Positions 1 through 6,033 are shown, counted from the stretch's first letter. The stretch: DNA of 6,992 nt from Oscillospiraceae bacterium UBA6370 (GCA_002437735.1 DJRC01000040.1:3089-10080); one strand, 5' to 3'. The notes: generated by a model from the letters alone, not told the origin. Numbers and translations are program-made.

Positions 1-668
1 CGCTCGCACATACCGCAGGCGATGCAGGAGTTGGCGCAGACCTTGGTGACGGCAGGACCCTTGTTCTTGTTCGCGCAGTTGACGAACACCTTCTGCTTGT
101 AGGGGACCTCGACGATCAGCTTGCGCGGGCAGGCCTCACGGCAGGCGCCGCAGTTGGTGCACTTTTCCTTGTCGACCTCGGCGACGCCCTTGTCGTTGAT
201 GTGCAGGGCGTCGAACTGGCAGGCGGCGACGCAGGAGCCGAAGCCCAGGCAGCCGAAGGAGCAGGCGGTCGGGCCGCCGGCGACCTTGAGGGCACCCACG
301 CAGTCGGCAATGCCGACGTACTCGAAGTTTTTCACAGCGGCATCGCCGCCGTTGCAGATGACATGAGCGACCATCTTCTCACCGGAGGGCGCTTCCATGC
401 CCATGATCGCGGCGATCTTGGCAGCGCCCTCCGCGCCGGCGGGCGCGCAGGCGGTGACGGGAGCCTTGCCGGCGAGGATCGCTTCCGCGCAGCCGGCGCA
501 GCCGGGGTAGCCGCAGCCGCCGCAGTTTGCGCCGGCCAGGCACTCCTGAATCTTGGGCAGACGCTCGTCGACCTTGACCTCAAAGACCTTTGCGGCGACC
601 GAGAGGATCAGGCCGAACACGATCGCGATCGCGCCCAGAACGAGGACAGCAAAAATGATATTTTCCAT
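1..668 (-). CDS. rnfB: RnfB, Fe-S electron-transfer subunit of Rnf (3' end outside window)
   Basis: RnfB is the iron-sulfur subunit thought to take electrons from reduced ferredoxin and pass them into the Rnf complex at the cytoplasmic membrane face. The first 222 residues are visible. Residues 3-25 form an N-terminal membrane anchor. Next comes the FeS domain, with Cys49, Cys52, Cys57 and Cys74 in the family spacing C-x2-C-x4-C-x16-C. Further cysteines at 105, 123, 136 and 140 are followed by ferredoxin-like motifs (Cys140/146/150 and Cys170/173/176/180-Pro). Another motif begins at Cys211/215/218/221 and is cut by the edge. This cysteine-rich long form is typical of clostridial RnfB. I chose the ATG at 668 because AAGGAGG (679-685) lies 10 nt upstream; the ATG at 675 is out of frame and too close to that site. 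It is last of the six rnf genes, 15 bp after rnfA. Cys150 is followed by Gln where Pro is usual. The frame is open to the left edge, so the gene looks intact. Confidence 0.95.
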   Translation of the reverse strand, partial: MENIIFAVLVLGAIAIVFGLILSVAAKVFEVKVDERLPKIQECLAGANCGGCGYPGCAGCAEAILAGKAPVTACAPAGAEGAAKIAAIMGMEAPSGEKMVAHVICNGGDAAVKNFEYVGIADCVGALKVAGGPTACSFGCLGFGSCVAACQFDALHINDKGVAEVDKEKCTNCGACREACPRKLIVEVPYKQKVFVNCANKNKGPAVTKVCANSCIACGMCE

Positions 669-683
669 ATTCCATTACCCTCC

Positions 684-1274
684 TTACACGGGCCAGACCT
701 GCAGGCCGGAGAAGCCCATGAATGCCAGGGCGATCAGACCTGCGGTGATCAGCGCGATGGGGAAGCCTTCAAAGCACTTGGGATAGTCGGCGAACTGCAC
801 GCGCTCACGGATGGTGGAGAACAGGTAGATCGCCAGCAGAAAGCCGAGGCCGCCGGTGATGCCGTAGACCACAGACGCGATGAAGGTGTAGTCGTTCTGC
901 ACGTTCAGCAGCACCACGCCGAGCACGGCGCAGTTGGTGGTGATGAGCGGCAGGTACACGCCCAGAGCCGTGTACAGAGACGGCATGGCCTTCTTGAGGA
1001 ACATCTCGATGAACTGCACGAGGCCGGCGATGACGAGGATGAACGCCACGGTCTGCATATAGCCAAGGTCCAGCGCAATGAGCAGCTTGTTCACGCCGAA
1101 GCAGACGGCGGAGGCGATGCCCATGACGAAGGTGACCGCGAGCCCCATGCCGATAGCGGTGTCGCTCTTCTTGGAGACGCCGAGAAACGGGCAGATACCG
1201 AGGAACTGCGCGAAGATGAAGTTATTGGTCAGGATCGCGCCGAGGGAAATGGCAAGCAAGGACGTGATACTCAT
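684..1274 (-). CDS. rnfA: RnfA, integral membrane subunit of Rnf
   Basis: RnfA is a polytopic membrane subunit, homologous to NqrE, that pairs with RnfE in the membrane core through which electrons cross. The 196-residue product has the usual family length and about six hydrophobic helices (roughly 4-24, 38-57, 70-90, 102-122, 130-152 and 172-190). Cys28 sits in the motif FLGICPFLG and Cys115 in TTNCAVLG. These are the conserved cysteines which, in this family, join the equivalent pair of RnfE to hold an intramembrane Fe-S cluster. The ATG directly follows the rnfE stop (TAAATG), with AAGGAGG (1283-1289) 8 nt upstream inside the rnfE coding region, so translation is probably coupled. Its own TAA supplies the first bases of the rnfB Shine-Dalgarno site. 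RnfA and RnfE are paralogues; the NNFIFAQFLG N-terminus identifies this one as RnfA. Confidence 0.96.
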   Translation of the reverse strand: MSITSLLAISLGAILTNNFIFAQFLGICPFLGVSKKSDTAIGMGLAVTFVMGIASAVCFGVNKLLIALDLGYMQTVAFILVIAGLVQFIEMFLKKAMPSLYTALGVYLPLITTNCAVLGVVLLNVQNDYTFIASVVYGITGGLGFLLAIYLFSTIRERVQFADYPKCFEGFPIALITAGLIALAFMGFSGLQVWPV

Positions 1275-1904
1275 TTAGTTGCCCTCCTTTTCGTTCTTTT
1301 CCGCGGCCTTCTTCTCGCTTCTGGCGAGCGCCCACTGCATCACGGCGATGAGCGTGCCGAGGCACAGGAAGCCGCCGACGGGCAGCACGAGCATCAGGGC
1401 CGGCGTGTAGGACGCGGGCATGATCTGAATGCCCATTAGGGTGCCGGCGCCGAGCAGCTCGCGCACCGTGCACATGATGACCAGAACGACGGTGTAGCCG
1501 ATGCCCTGGCAGATGCCGTCCACCGCGGAGGCGGCGACGGAGTTCTTGCTGGCAAAGGCCTCGGCACGGCCGAGCACGATGCAGTTGACGACGATCAGCG
1601 GAATGAACACGCCGAGACTCTTGGCGATGTCGGGGAAGAACGCCTGCAGGCACAGGTCAACGATGGTGACGAAGCCTGCGATGACGACGATGTAGCACGC
1701 GATACGCACTTCGTTGGGGATGATCTTGCGCAGGAGCGAAATAAAGATGTTGGAGAGCGTCAGGATGATGAGGACGGAAATGCCCATGCCGACGCCGTTG
1801 GAGATGCTGGTGGTGATGGCCATGGTGGAGCACATACCGAGGACCTGCACCAGAACGGGGTTTTGATAGATAAGACCGTCTTTGAGCTGTTTCTTAAAAT
1901 TCAT
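1275..1904 (-). CDS. rnfE: RnfE, integral membrane subunit of Rnf
   Basis: RnfE is the NqrD-like partner of RnfA in the Rnf membrane core. The 209-residue protein starts with the family signature around residues 9-24 (DGLIYQNPVLVQVLG) and has about six hydrophobic segments. Cys25 (LGMCSTMAIT) and Cys108 (VVNCIVLGRAEAFA) are the conserved membrane cysteines expected to supply half the ligands of the Fe-S cluster shared with RnfA. The tail from about residue 196 is rich in Lys and Glu and probably cytoplasmic. The end of that tail also encodes the Shine-Dalgarno site of rnfA. The gene lies 18 bp after rnfG, and its own ribosome site is the less canonical AAAGGGGG about 10 nt upstream, weaker-looking than the AAGGAGG at most other junctions of the operon. 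No defect is visible. Confidence 0.96.
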   Translation of the reverse strand: MNFKKQLKDGLIYQNPVLVQVLGMCSTMAITTSISNGVGMGISVLIILTLSNIFISLLRKIIPNEVRIACYIVVIAGFVTIVDLCLQAFFPDIAKSLGVFIPLIVVNCIVLGRAEAFASKNSVAASAVDGICQGIGYTVVLVIMCTVRELLGAGTLMGIQIMPASYTPALMLVLPVGGFLCLGTLIAVMQWALARSEKKAAEKNEKEGN

Positions 1905-1922
1905 TGATCTCGTCCCCCTTTC

Positions 1923-2528
1923 TTAAGCCATCGCTTCAATGGCTTCCGCGGCGGCCAGAGCGGCGTTCGCGCCCTTGGTGATGCCCTTGGTGGTCACGGT
2001 CGCGCCGGAAACGGCGTCGATGTTGGTCTTGACGACGAGCGAGCCTGCGCCGGACTTGCCGACGAACTGATCGAGCGCGCCGGTGCCGGCGGTGGTCGCC
2101 TCGTTGGCGATGACCTTGGTGCCGATGCCGCTCGTTTCGGAGGCGTCGACCACGGAGATGCCCGTGATGGCCAGGTCGGAGTCCACGCCGACGATCATTT
2201 CGATGTCGCCCTGCGAGCCGCCGGCAACGATCTTGAACGCATAGCCGGCGTCCTCGCCGTTGATAACGACGCGGTACGCCTCGGTGAGCTTGCCGCTCTG
2301 CGCCTTGGCGGCGTCGATAACGGGCTGCGGGATCTCCTCGACGGGCGGGAACTCGCAGTCGGGCGAGCTGACGACCGCCGCGAGAGCGGCCTCGGTGTTC
2401 GCCTTGTTGATGGCTGCGATCTTGTCCTCGGTGAGCGCGTTGGTCGCGCCGAGCAGCGCCGCGACGACCAGAGAAATGGCGGTCAGCGTGCCGGCGACCT
2501 TGAGAATGAATTTACCTTCGATCTTCAT
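1923..2528 (-). CDS. rnfG: RnfG, covalent-FMN electron-transfer subunit of Rnf
   Basis: RnfG is the NqrC-like subunit. It carries a covalently bound FMN on a domain outside the membrane and relays electrons between membrane components. The 201-residue product has one N-terminal hydrophobic anchor (about residues 8-28) followed by a soluble FMN-binding domain. The flavinylation motif SGATVT is at residues 174-179, and by family knowledge the phosphoester-linked FMN would be on Thr177. The conserved ETSGIGTKV segment is at 131-139; Ser stands where many homologues have Pro. The start codon overlaps the rnfD stop by one base (TAATG), and AAGGAGG (2539-2545) sits 10 nt upstream within the end of rnfD. 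Flavinylation would need an ApbE-type transferase, which is not in this window. Function is assigned from motif and position in the operon. Confidence 0.95.
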   Translation of the reverse strand: MKIEGKFILKVAGTLTAISLVVAALLGATNALTEDKIAAINKANTEAALAAVVSSPDCEFPPVEEIPQPVIDAAKAQSGKLTEAYRVVINGEDAGYAFKIVAGGSQGDIEMIVGVDSDLAITGISVVDASETSGIGTKVIANEATTAGTGALDQFVGKSGAGSLVVKTNIDAVSGATVTTKGITKGANAALAAAEAIEAMA

Positions 2529-3508
2529 TATTTTGCCGCCTCCTTCTTGGCTTTCTTGTCAACGCCGAAGCGGGTGGGCTTGGTGTATTTGTCGATGATC
2601 CAGGTGCAGCAGTTCATGATCAGGATGGAGTAGCACACGCCCTCGGGATAGGAGCCGAAGTAGCGGATGAACACCGTGATCAGGCCGCAGCCGAGACCGA
2701 AAATGAGCTGGCCCTTCTTGGTGACGGGGGAGGTCACATAGTCGGTCGCCATGAAGAAGGCGCCGAGGAACAGACCGCCGCCGAGCACGTTGTAGAGCAT
2801 GAAGGTCATGGGGTCGTTGCCGCGCGGGAACAGGAAGGTGACGACCGCGACGGTGGCGATGTAGGCGACCGGAGTCTGCCAGGAGATGACCTTGCGGACG
2901 ATGAGGTAAACGCCGCCGATGAGCAGCATCAGCGCGGAGACCTCACCGGCGGAGCCGCTGATGAAGCCGATGGCCATATCCTTGATGGGATAGGCGGCAG
3001 TCAGAGCCTCCATGTCGCCGGCCTTGAGCAGAGCCATCGGGGTCGCGCCGGTGGCGGCGTCGACCTTGCTCCAGCTGGTCATGGCGGAGGCGTAGCACGC
3101 GACGAGCGCGGCACGCGCGGCGAGCGCGGGGTTGAGGAAGTTCTTGCCCAGGCCGCCGTAGAGCTGCTTGACGACGAAGATGGCGAAGAAATTGCCGACC
3201 ACGAGCATCCACACGGGAAGCTCCGGCGGGCAGACCATGCTCAGCAGCAGGCCCGTGACGGCGGCGGACAGGTCGCCGATCATCTGGGGCTTGTGCAGCA
3301 GCTTGCGGTAGAGCCACTCAAAGAAGATGGCGGAGGCGACGGAAACGACCGCGGAGATCGCCACGCGGACGCCGAAGTGCCACACGCCGAAGAGCAGGGC
3401 GGGCATCAGGGCGATGATGACGTCGAGCATCAGCCCGCGCGTATCCTCGCCGCTGCGGATGTGGGGGTTGGAGGAAGCTCTGAGCTTCAGATTCTTGTAA
3501 TCAGTCAT
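2528..3508 (-). CDS. rnfD: RnfD, covalent-FMN integral membrane subunit of Rnf
   Basis: RnfD is the NqrB-like membrane subunit that also carries a covalent flavin and is linked to ion translocation. The 326-residue protein has many hydrophobic segments (roughly 29-47, 49-67, 82-95, 98-114, 186-205, 213-229, 240-257, 267-283 and 291-305). The flavin attachment motif TGATPMA is at 153-159, with Thr156 the expected FMN residue. Other family landmarks are SSNPHIRSG near 12-20, NFLNPALAARA at 123-133, ATDYVTSP at 254-261 and YPEGVCYSILIMN near 287-299. The first and last of these are typical of RnfD. The tail after about 310 is basic (KKAKKEAAK) and should be cytoplasmic. The start is 5 bp after the rnfC stop, with AAGGAGG (3519-3525) encoded inside the end of rnfC 10 nt upstream. 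Intact and of normal length. Confidence 0.96.
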   Translation of the reverse strand: MTDYKNLKLRASSNPHIRSGEDTRGLMLDVIIALMPALLFGVWHFGVRVAISAVVSVASAIFFEWLYRKLLHKPQMIGDLSAAVTGLLLSMVCPPELPVWMLVVGNFFAIFVVKQLYGGLGKNFLNPALAARAALVACYASAMTSWSKVDAATGATPMALLKAGDMEALTAAYPIKDMAIGFISGSAGEVSALMLLIGGVYLIVRKVISWQTPVAYIATVAVVTFLFPRGNDPMTFMLYNVLGGGLFLGAFFMATDYVTSPVTKKGQLIFGLGCGLITVFIRYFGSYPEGVCYSILIMNCCTWIIDKYTKPTRFGVDKKAKKEAAK

Positions 3509-3513
3509 TTCTC

Positions 3514-4884
3514 TTATGCCTCCTTCTTCGCAGCCTCGGCAGCCTTGGCGGCCTCAGCGGCGGCTTTTCTCTTGGCGGCAGCGTCCTTGACCTTCTGCTT
3601 GCCGGTCTTGAAGGTCTGCGTCAGGTGCAGACGGCCCGGGCAGATGTAGGCGCAGGCGCCGCATTCCATGCAGTCCATGATGTTGGCAGCCTCCAGCTCC
3701 TCGATCATGCCCTTCTGCTCATACATATACATATAGAGGGGCTCGAGATGCACGGGGCAGGCCTCCACGCAGCGGCCGCAGCGGATGCAGGTGGGGTTCT
3801 CAACGGTCTTGTCCTCGTCGGCGGCGAAGGCGAGCATCGCGCCGGTGCCCTTGGCGACGGGGATATCGCAGGTGTACTGCGCCATACCCATCATCGGGCC
3901 GCCCGCGATGATCTTGAAGGTCTCTTCCTTCAGACCGCCGCAGTAATCAAACAGGCAGGAAACGGGGGTGCCGATGGGGCACTCGACGTTCTTCGGCTCG
4001 ATGACGCCGGAGCCGGACACGGTGACGACCTTGCTCACAACGGGCATACCGGTCGTGATGGCGCGGAAGATGGCGATGGTCGTGTTGATGTTGAACACGG
4101 CGCAGCCGATGGCGCTGGGCAGGCCGCCGGGAGGCACCTGCTTGCCGGTGATGGCCTGGCAGAGCTGCTTTTCACCGCCCTGCGGGTAACGGCAGTGCAG
4201 AGGCACGACGATGACGGGCGCCTTGGTCTCCGCAATGACCCTGTTGAGCGCGTCGATGCCGTTCTTCTTGTTGTCCTCCACGCCGATGATGGCCTTATCC
4301 ACGCCGAACATCTTGACGAGATAGCTCGCGCCGCCGATGATCTCCTCGGTGCGCTCGAGCATCGCGCGATGGTCGCCGGTGATGTAGGGCTCGCACTCCG
4401 CGCCGTTGATGATCACGGTCGTGACCTGACCGATGCCGCCGGAGATCTTGACGTGGGTGGGGAACGTCGCGCCGCCCATACCGACGATACCGGCGTTCTT
4501 GACGATCTCGATCATCTCCTCCGTGGTTAGGGCGTTCGGGTCGGCAGGAGCCTTGACCTCTTCGCTGACGGTGTTCTGATAATCGTTCTCGATCACGACG
4601 GAGGTCATGTTGCCGCCCATGGAATACGGGCGCGGCTCGATCGCGACCACCTTGCCGGAAACGCTGGCATGGATGGGAGCGCCGAGACCCTTGAACTCGC
4701 CGATCTTCTGACCGACCTTCACATAGTCACCGACAGACACGATGGGGGTACACGGTGCACCGAAGTGCATCGACATGGGAATGACCACCTGAGCGGGCGG
4801 GGGAGAGAGCTGCTCGATGGCCTTCTCATTCGTTGCGGCCTTCATGTCGTTGGGATGAACGCCGCCAAAGAAAGCTTGTGCCAT
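3514..4884 (-). CDS. rnfC: RnfC, NADH/FMN and 4Fe-4S subunit of Rnf
   Basis: RnfC is the cytoplasmic peripheral subunit where NAD(H) and FMN bind, the NAD+ end of the Rnf electron path. From the chosen start it is 456 residues. The N-terminal part (about 30-100) resembles a lipoyl/barrel-sandwich domain. A Gly-rich FMN/NADH segment GIVGMGGATFP is at 132-142, followed by NGAECEPY at 160-167, both hallmarks of the NuoF-like RnfC fold. Two 4Fe-4S motifs follow: Cys366/369/372/376-Pro and Cys405/408/411/415-Pro. The last 30 residues form an Ala/Lys/Glu-rich tail, whose KKEA end encodes the rnfD Shine-Dalgarno site. The frame extends upstream to an ATG at 4962, but that lies inside the promoter. 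The ATG at 4884 gives the family N-terminus (AFFGGVHP) and has GAGGTG 6 nt upstream. It is the first gene of the operon. Confidence 0.96.
   Translation of the reverse strand: MAQAFFGGVHPNDMKAATNEKAIEQLSPPPAQVVIPMSMHFGAPCTPIVSVGDYVKVGQKIGEFKGLGAPIHASVSGKVVAIEPRPYSMGGNMTSVVIENDYQNTVSEEVKAPADPNALTTEEMIEIVKNAGIVGMGGATFPTHVKISGGIGQVTTVIINGAECEPYITGDHRAMLERTEEIIGGASYLVKMFGVDKAIIGVEDNKKNGIDALNRVIAETKAPVIVVPLHCRYPQGGEKQLCQAITGKQVPPGGLPSAIGCAVFNINTTIAIFRAITTGMPVVSKVVTVSGSGVIEPKNVECPIGTPVSCLFDYCGGLKEETFKIIAGGPMMGMAQYTCDIPVAKGTGAMLAFAADEDKTVENPTCIRCGRCVEACPVHLEPLYMYMYEQKGMIEELEAANIMDCMECGACAYICPGRLHLTQTFKTGKQKVKDAAAKRKAAAEAAKAAEAAKKEA
3519..3525 (-). promoter_or_regulatory. Shine-Dalgarno site of rnfD, encoded in the end of rnfC
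   Basis: AAGGAGG on the minus strand lies 10 nt before the rnfD ATG and falls within the last sense codons of rnfC, where it reads Lys-Glu-Ala. The same arrangement recurs for rnfG (2539-2545, in the end of rnfD) and rnfA (1283-1289, in the end of rnfE). For rnfB (679-685) the site begins in the rnfA stop codon. These sites fix the chosen starts and suggest translational coupling along the operon. Confidence 0.85.
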
Positions 4885-4910
4885 TGTCTTCACCTCATCT
4901 TTTACTGCTT

Positions 4911-4932
4911 GGAGCAATGCGCACACTACTCC
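4911..4932 (-). promoter_or_regulatory. Hairpin in the 5' leader of the rnf mRNA
   Basis: Read on the minus strand, GGAGTAGTG and CATTGCTCC pair as a 9-bp stem (seven Watson-Crick and two G-U pairs) closed by the tetraloop TGCG, a member of the UNCG loop pattern. The stem starts only about 6 nt after the predicted transcription start and ends 26 nt before the rnfC ATG. No run of U follows, so it is not an intrinsic terminator. It might stabilise the 5' end of the long operon mRNA or be a binding site; the sequence does not show which. Confidence 0.55.
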
Positions 4933-4944
4933 ATAATCGTTGAG

Positions 4945-4973
4945 ATTATACATCAACTGCAAAGCGTTGTCCA
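4945..4973 (-). promoter_or_regulatory. Predicted sigma-70-type promoter of the rnf operon
   Basis: On the minus strand a TGGACA box (4968-4973) is separated by exactly 17 bp from a perfect TATAAT box (4945-4950). Transcription should begin near 4938, giving a leader of about 54 nt before the rnfC ATG. The promoter is the only strong match upstream of rnfC and sits where an operon promoter is expected. The transcription start itself is inferred from box spacing. Confidence 0.8.
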
Positions 4974-4981
4974 GTCATAAC

Positions 4982-5034
4982 TTTTCGCCAAAACGCATAT
5001 TTTCTGGCAATTTATCGAATTTTGTTGAATTTTT
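4982..5034 (-). repeat. Phased A/T tracts upstream of the rnf promoter (likely curved DNA or UP element)
   Basis: Six A/T tracts of 4-7 bp follow one another at near-helical spacing. Their centres lie near 5031, 5020.5, 5011, 5001.5, 4991.5 and 4983.5, so the steps are about 10.5, 9.5, 9.5, 10 and 8 bp. The first two repeat the heptamer AAAATTC exactly 10 bp apart on the minus strand. The block ends about 8 bp before the -35 box. Phased A-tracts are known to bend DNA and can raise promoter activity; that role here is an inference. The surrounding genome is GC-rich, which makes this AT-rich block stand out. Confidence 0.6.
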
Positions 5035-5035
5035 A

Positions 5036-5060
5036 CGCTTCCTGTATGCGAAGCGGCTTC
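5036..5060. repeat. Inverted-repeat cluster between the two divergent promoters
   Basis: CGCTTC (5036-5041) and GAAGCG (5050-5055) form an inverted repeat with an 8-bp centre. The right arm is also the left half of the compact palindrome GAAGCGGCTTC (5050-5060). The cluster lies between the rnf A/T tracts and the rightward promoter, where a shared regulator could bind. No known operator consensus is recognised and no U-run makes it a terminator. Confidence 0.35.
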
Positions 5061-5117
5061 CGATTTTGCCGTTTCCGCCGAACCATGCTATGTCCCCGCG
5101 CCGCCGGCTATGCCCGC

Positions 5118-5146
5118 TTGACGCGCCGGAGAGCGGGTGTTATACT
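5118..5146 (+). promoter_or_regulatory. Predicted promoter of the DUF975 gene
   Basis: TTGACG (5118-5123) and TATACT (5141-5146) are separated by 17 bp, and the -10 box is preceded by the extended TGn element. Transcription is expected to start near 5153, leaving a short leader of about 24 nt. AAGGAGG (5162-5168) then lies 8 nt before the ATG at 5177. All elements agree with the chosen start and with expression opposite in direction to the rnf operon. Confidence 0.8.
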
Positions 5147-5176
5147 TTTTCCACAAAGGATAAGGAGGACCGTATT

Positions 5177-5950
5177 ATGCCCATCCGTCAGCTCGACCGC
5201 GCCGCGATCAGGCGTGAGGCCAGAGAACTGATCCGCACGGCGAGGGTCTCGCCCATCAAATTCACACTGCTGTTTCTTGCCGTCTCGCTTGCCTTGAGCC
5301 TGCTCGACACGGCACTCACGAGCCTGACCGGCCGCATCGTCGGCGTGGCCTTTGTGTCCATTTCCTTCGTCGGCATCCTCATCAATCTGCTCTCGCAGGT
5401 GCTCGCCGCGGGCTATGACTGCTACTGTCTCGGCGTCCACCGCCGCGAGGAGATGCCCTACGAAAGCCTGTTCGACGGCTTCACCTTTGCCGGCAAGGTT
5501 ATCGCCCTGTACATCGTCAAGGGCATCTTCATTGCCCTGTGGTCGATGCTTTTCGTGATCCCCGGCATCATCGCCGCTTTTCGCTACTCCTTCGCCCTGT
5601 GGAACCTCTGTCAGGACCCCTCCCTTGGCGTGATGGAGGCTCTTGCCCGCAGCAAGCAGCAGACGATCGGCTACAAGGGCCAGCTTTTCGGCCTGCATTT
5701 GAGCTTCATCGGCTGGTATCTCATCGTTTTTGTGATCGTCGGCATCTACGAAGGCGTGATCCTCACGCTCCTGCCGGACAGCTTTCTCGGCATCATGCTC
5801 GGCTCGCTGATCCTCACGGTGCTCACCGGACTGGCGAACATTTATTTCACGCCCTATTCCTCCCTCTCCGTCTGCGGGTTCTACCTGCGCGCCACCGCGC
5901 CGGAGGAGCCGCCGTGGCAGGATCGCAGCAGCTGCACGCCGGAGTTCTAA
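5177..5950 (+). CDS. DUF975-family multi-pass membrane protein of unknown function
   Basis: The 257-residue product matches the DUF975 pattern. It has a short basic cytoplasmic N-terminus (about 1-25, with several Arg), then hydrophobic segments at roughly 28-48, 56-80, 108-136, 172-196 and 203-224. The characteristic stretch around 133-185 includes FRYSFALWNLCQDP, then ALARSKQ at 155-161, and GYKGQLFGLHLSFIGWYL at 165-182. Members are common in Firmicutes, and I know of no established function. The frame is open upstream to 4940, but the ATG at 5177 is chosen because it has an ideal AAGGAGG 8 nt upstream and lies just after a strong promoter; the upstream extension would include the promoter. 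It is transcribed away from rnf and ends 83 bp before the regulator gene. The short polar C-terminus (about 240-257) has no recognisable motif. No terminator is seen after it. Confidence 0.85.
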   Translation: MPIRQLDRAAIRREARELIRTARVSPIKFTLLFLAVSLALSLLDTALTSLTGRIVGVAFVSISFVGILINLLSQVLAAGYDCYCLGVHRREEMPYESLFDGFTFAGKVIALYIVKGIFIALWSMLFVIPGIIAAFRYSFALWNLCQDPSLGVMEALARSKQQTIGYKGQLFGLHLSFIGWYLIVFVIVGIYEGVILTLLPDSFLGIMLGSLILTVLTGLANIYFTPYSSLSVCGFYLRATAPEEPPWQDRSSCTPEF

Positions 5951-5957
5951 AAAAACA

Positions 5958-5986
5958 TTTACAAGCTGTATAAAACCTGCTATACT
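5958..5986 (+). promoter_or_regulatory. Predicted promoter of the XRE regulator gene
   Basis: TTTACA (5958-5963) and TATACT (5981-5986) are spaced by 17 bp, and the -10 box has the extended TGC element directly before it. Transcription would begin near 5993, giving a leader of about 41 nt. The regulator can therefore be expressed independently of the DUF975 gene. GAGG (6017-6020) is the likely ribosome site, with a rather long gap of 13 nt to the ATG at 6034. Confidence 0.78.
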
Positions 5987-5998
5987 CTACGAGCTGTA
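5960..5998 (+). promoter_or_regulatory. Candidate twin operator of the XRE regulator
   Basis: TACAAGCTGTA (5960-5970) and TACGAGCTGTA (5988-5998) differ at one base and lie 28 bp apart, start to start. The first is an imperfect palindrome (TACA-AGC-TGTA) that overlaps the -35 box. The second covers the predicted transcription start. A further CTGTA occurs at 6007-6011. Repeats straddling the core promoter of an HTH-regulator gene are the usual layout for negative autoregulation, which is the inference made here. Confidence 0.5.
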
Positions 5999-6033
5999 AT
6001 TGCAATCTGTAGAAATGAGGAAGAAAAACGCGC

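Noticed and set aside
201..1439. Long plus-strand open frame of 412 codons
   Set aside because: It lies antisense to rnfB, rnfA and part of rnfE, all clear by motif. Its product is a low-complexity His/Asp/Glu/Gly-rich string, as expected from the opposite strand of GC-rich genes.
3625..4530. Plus-strand open frame of 301 codons opposite rnfC
   Set aside because: It is antisense to a well-identified gene, its composition is skewed to Ala, Asp, Gly and His, and it shows no recognisable domain.
4926..4934. Minimal upstream reading frame ATG-GAG-TAG in the rnf leader
   Set aside because: It begins only a few bases after the predicted transcription start, has no Shine-Dalgarno site and lies at the foot of the leader hairpin. 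Chance occurrence is the simpler reading.
4940..5176. N-terminal extension of the DUF975 protein upstream of 5177
   Set aside because: The extension has no family resemblance, contains both the inverted repeats and the TTGACG-17-TATACT promoter, and lacks a ribosome site as good as the one at 5162-5168.
5022..5231. Small plus-strand frame of 69 codons between rnf and DUF975
   Set aside because: It runs through the DUF975 promoter and into that gene out of frame, with an Arg-rich product and no convincing ribosome site.
5941..5960. A-run after the DUF975 stop as a possible terminator
   Set aside because: There is no stem before it and the run is A rather than T on the coding strand, so it does not fit an intrinsic rightward terminator.
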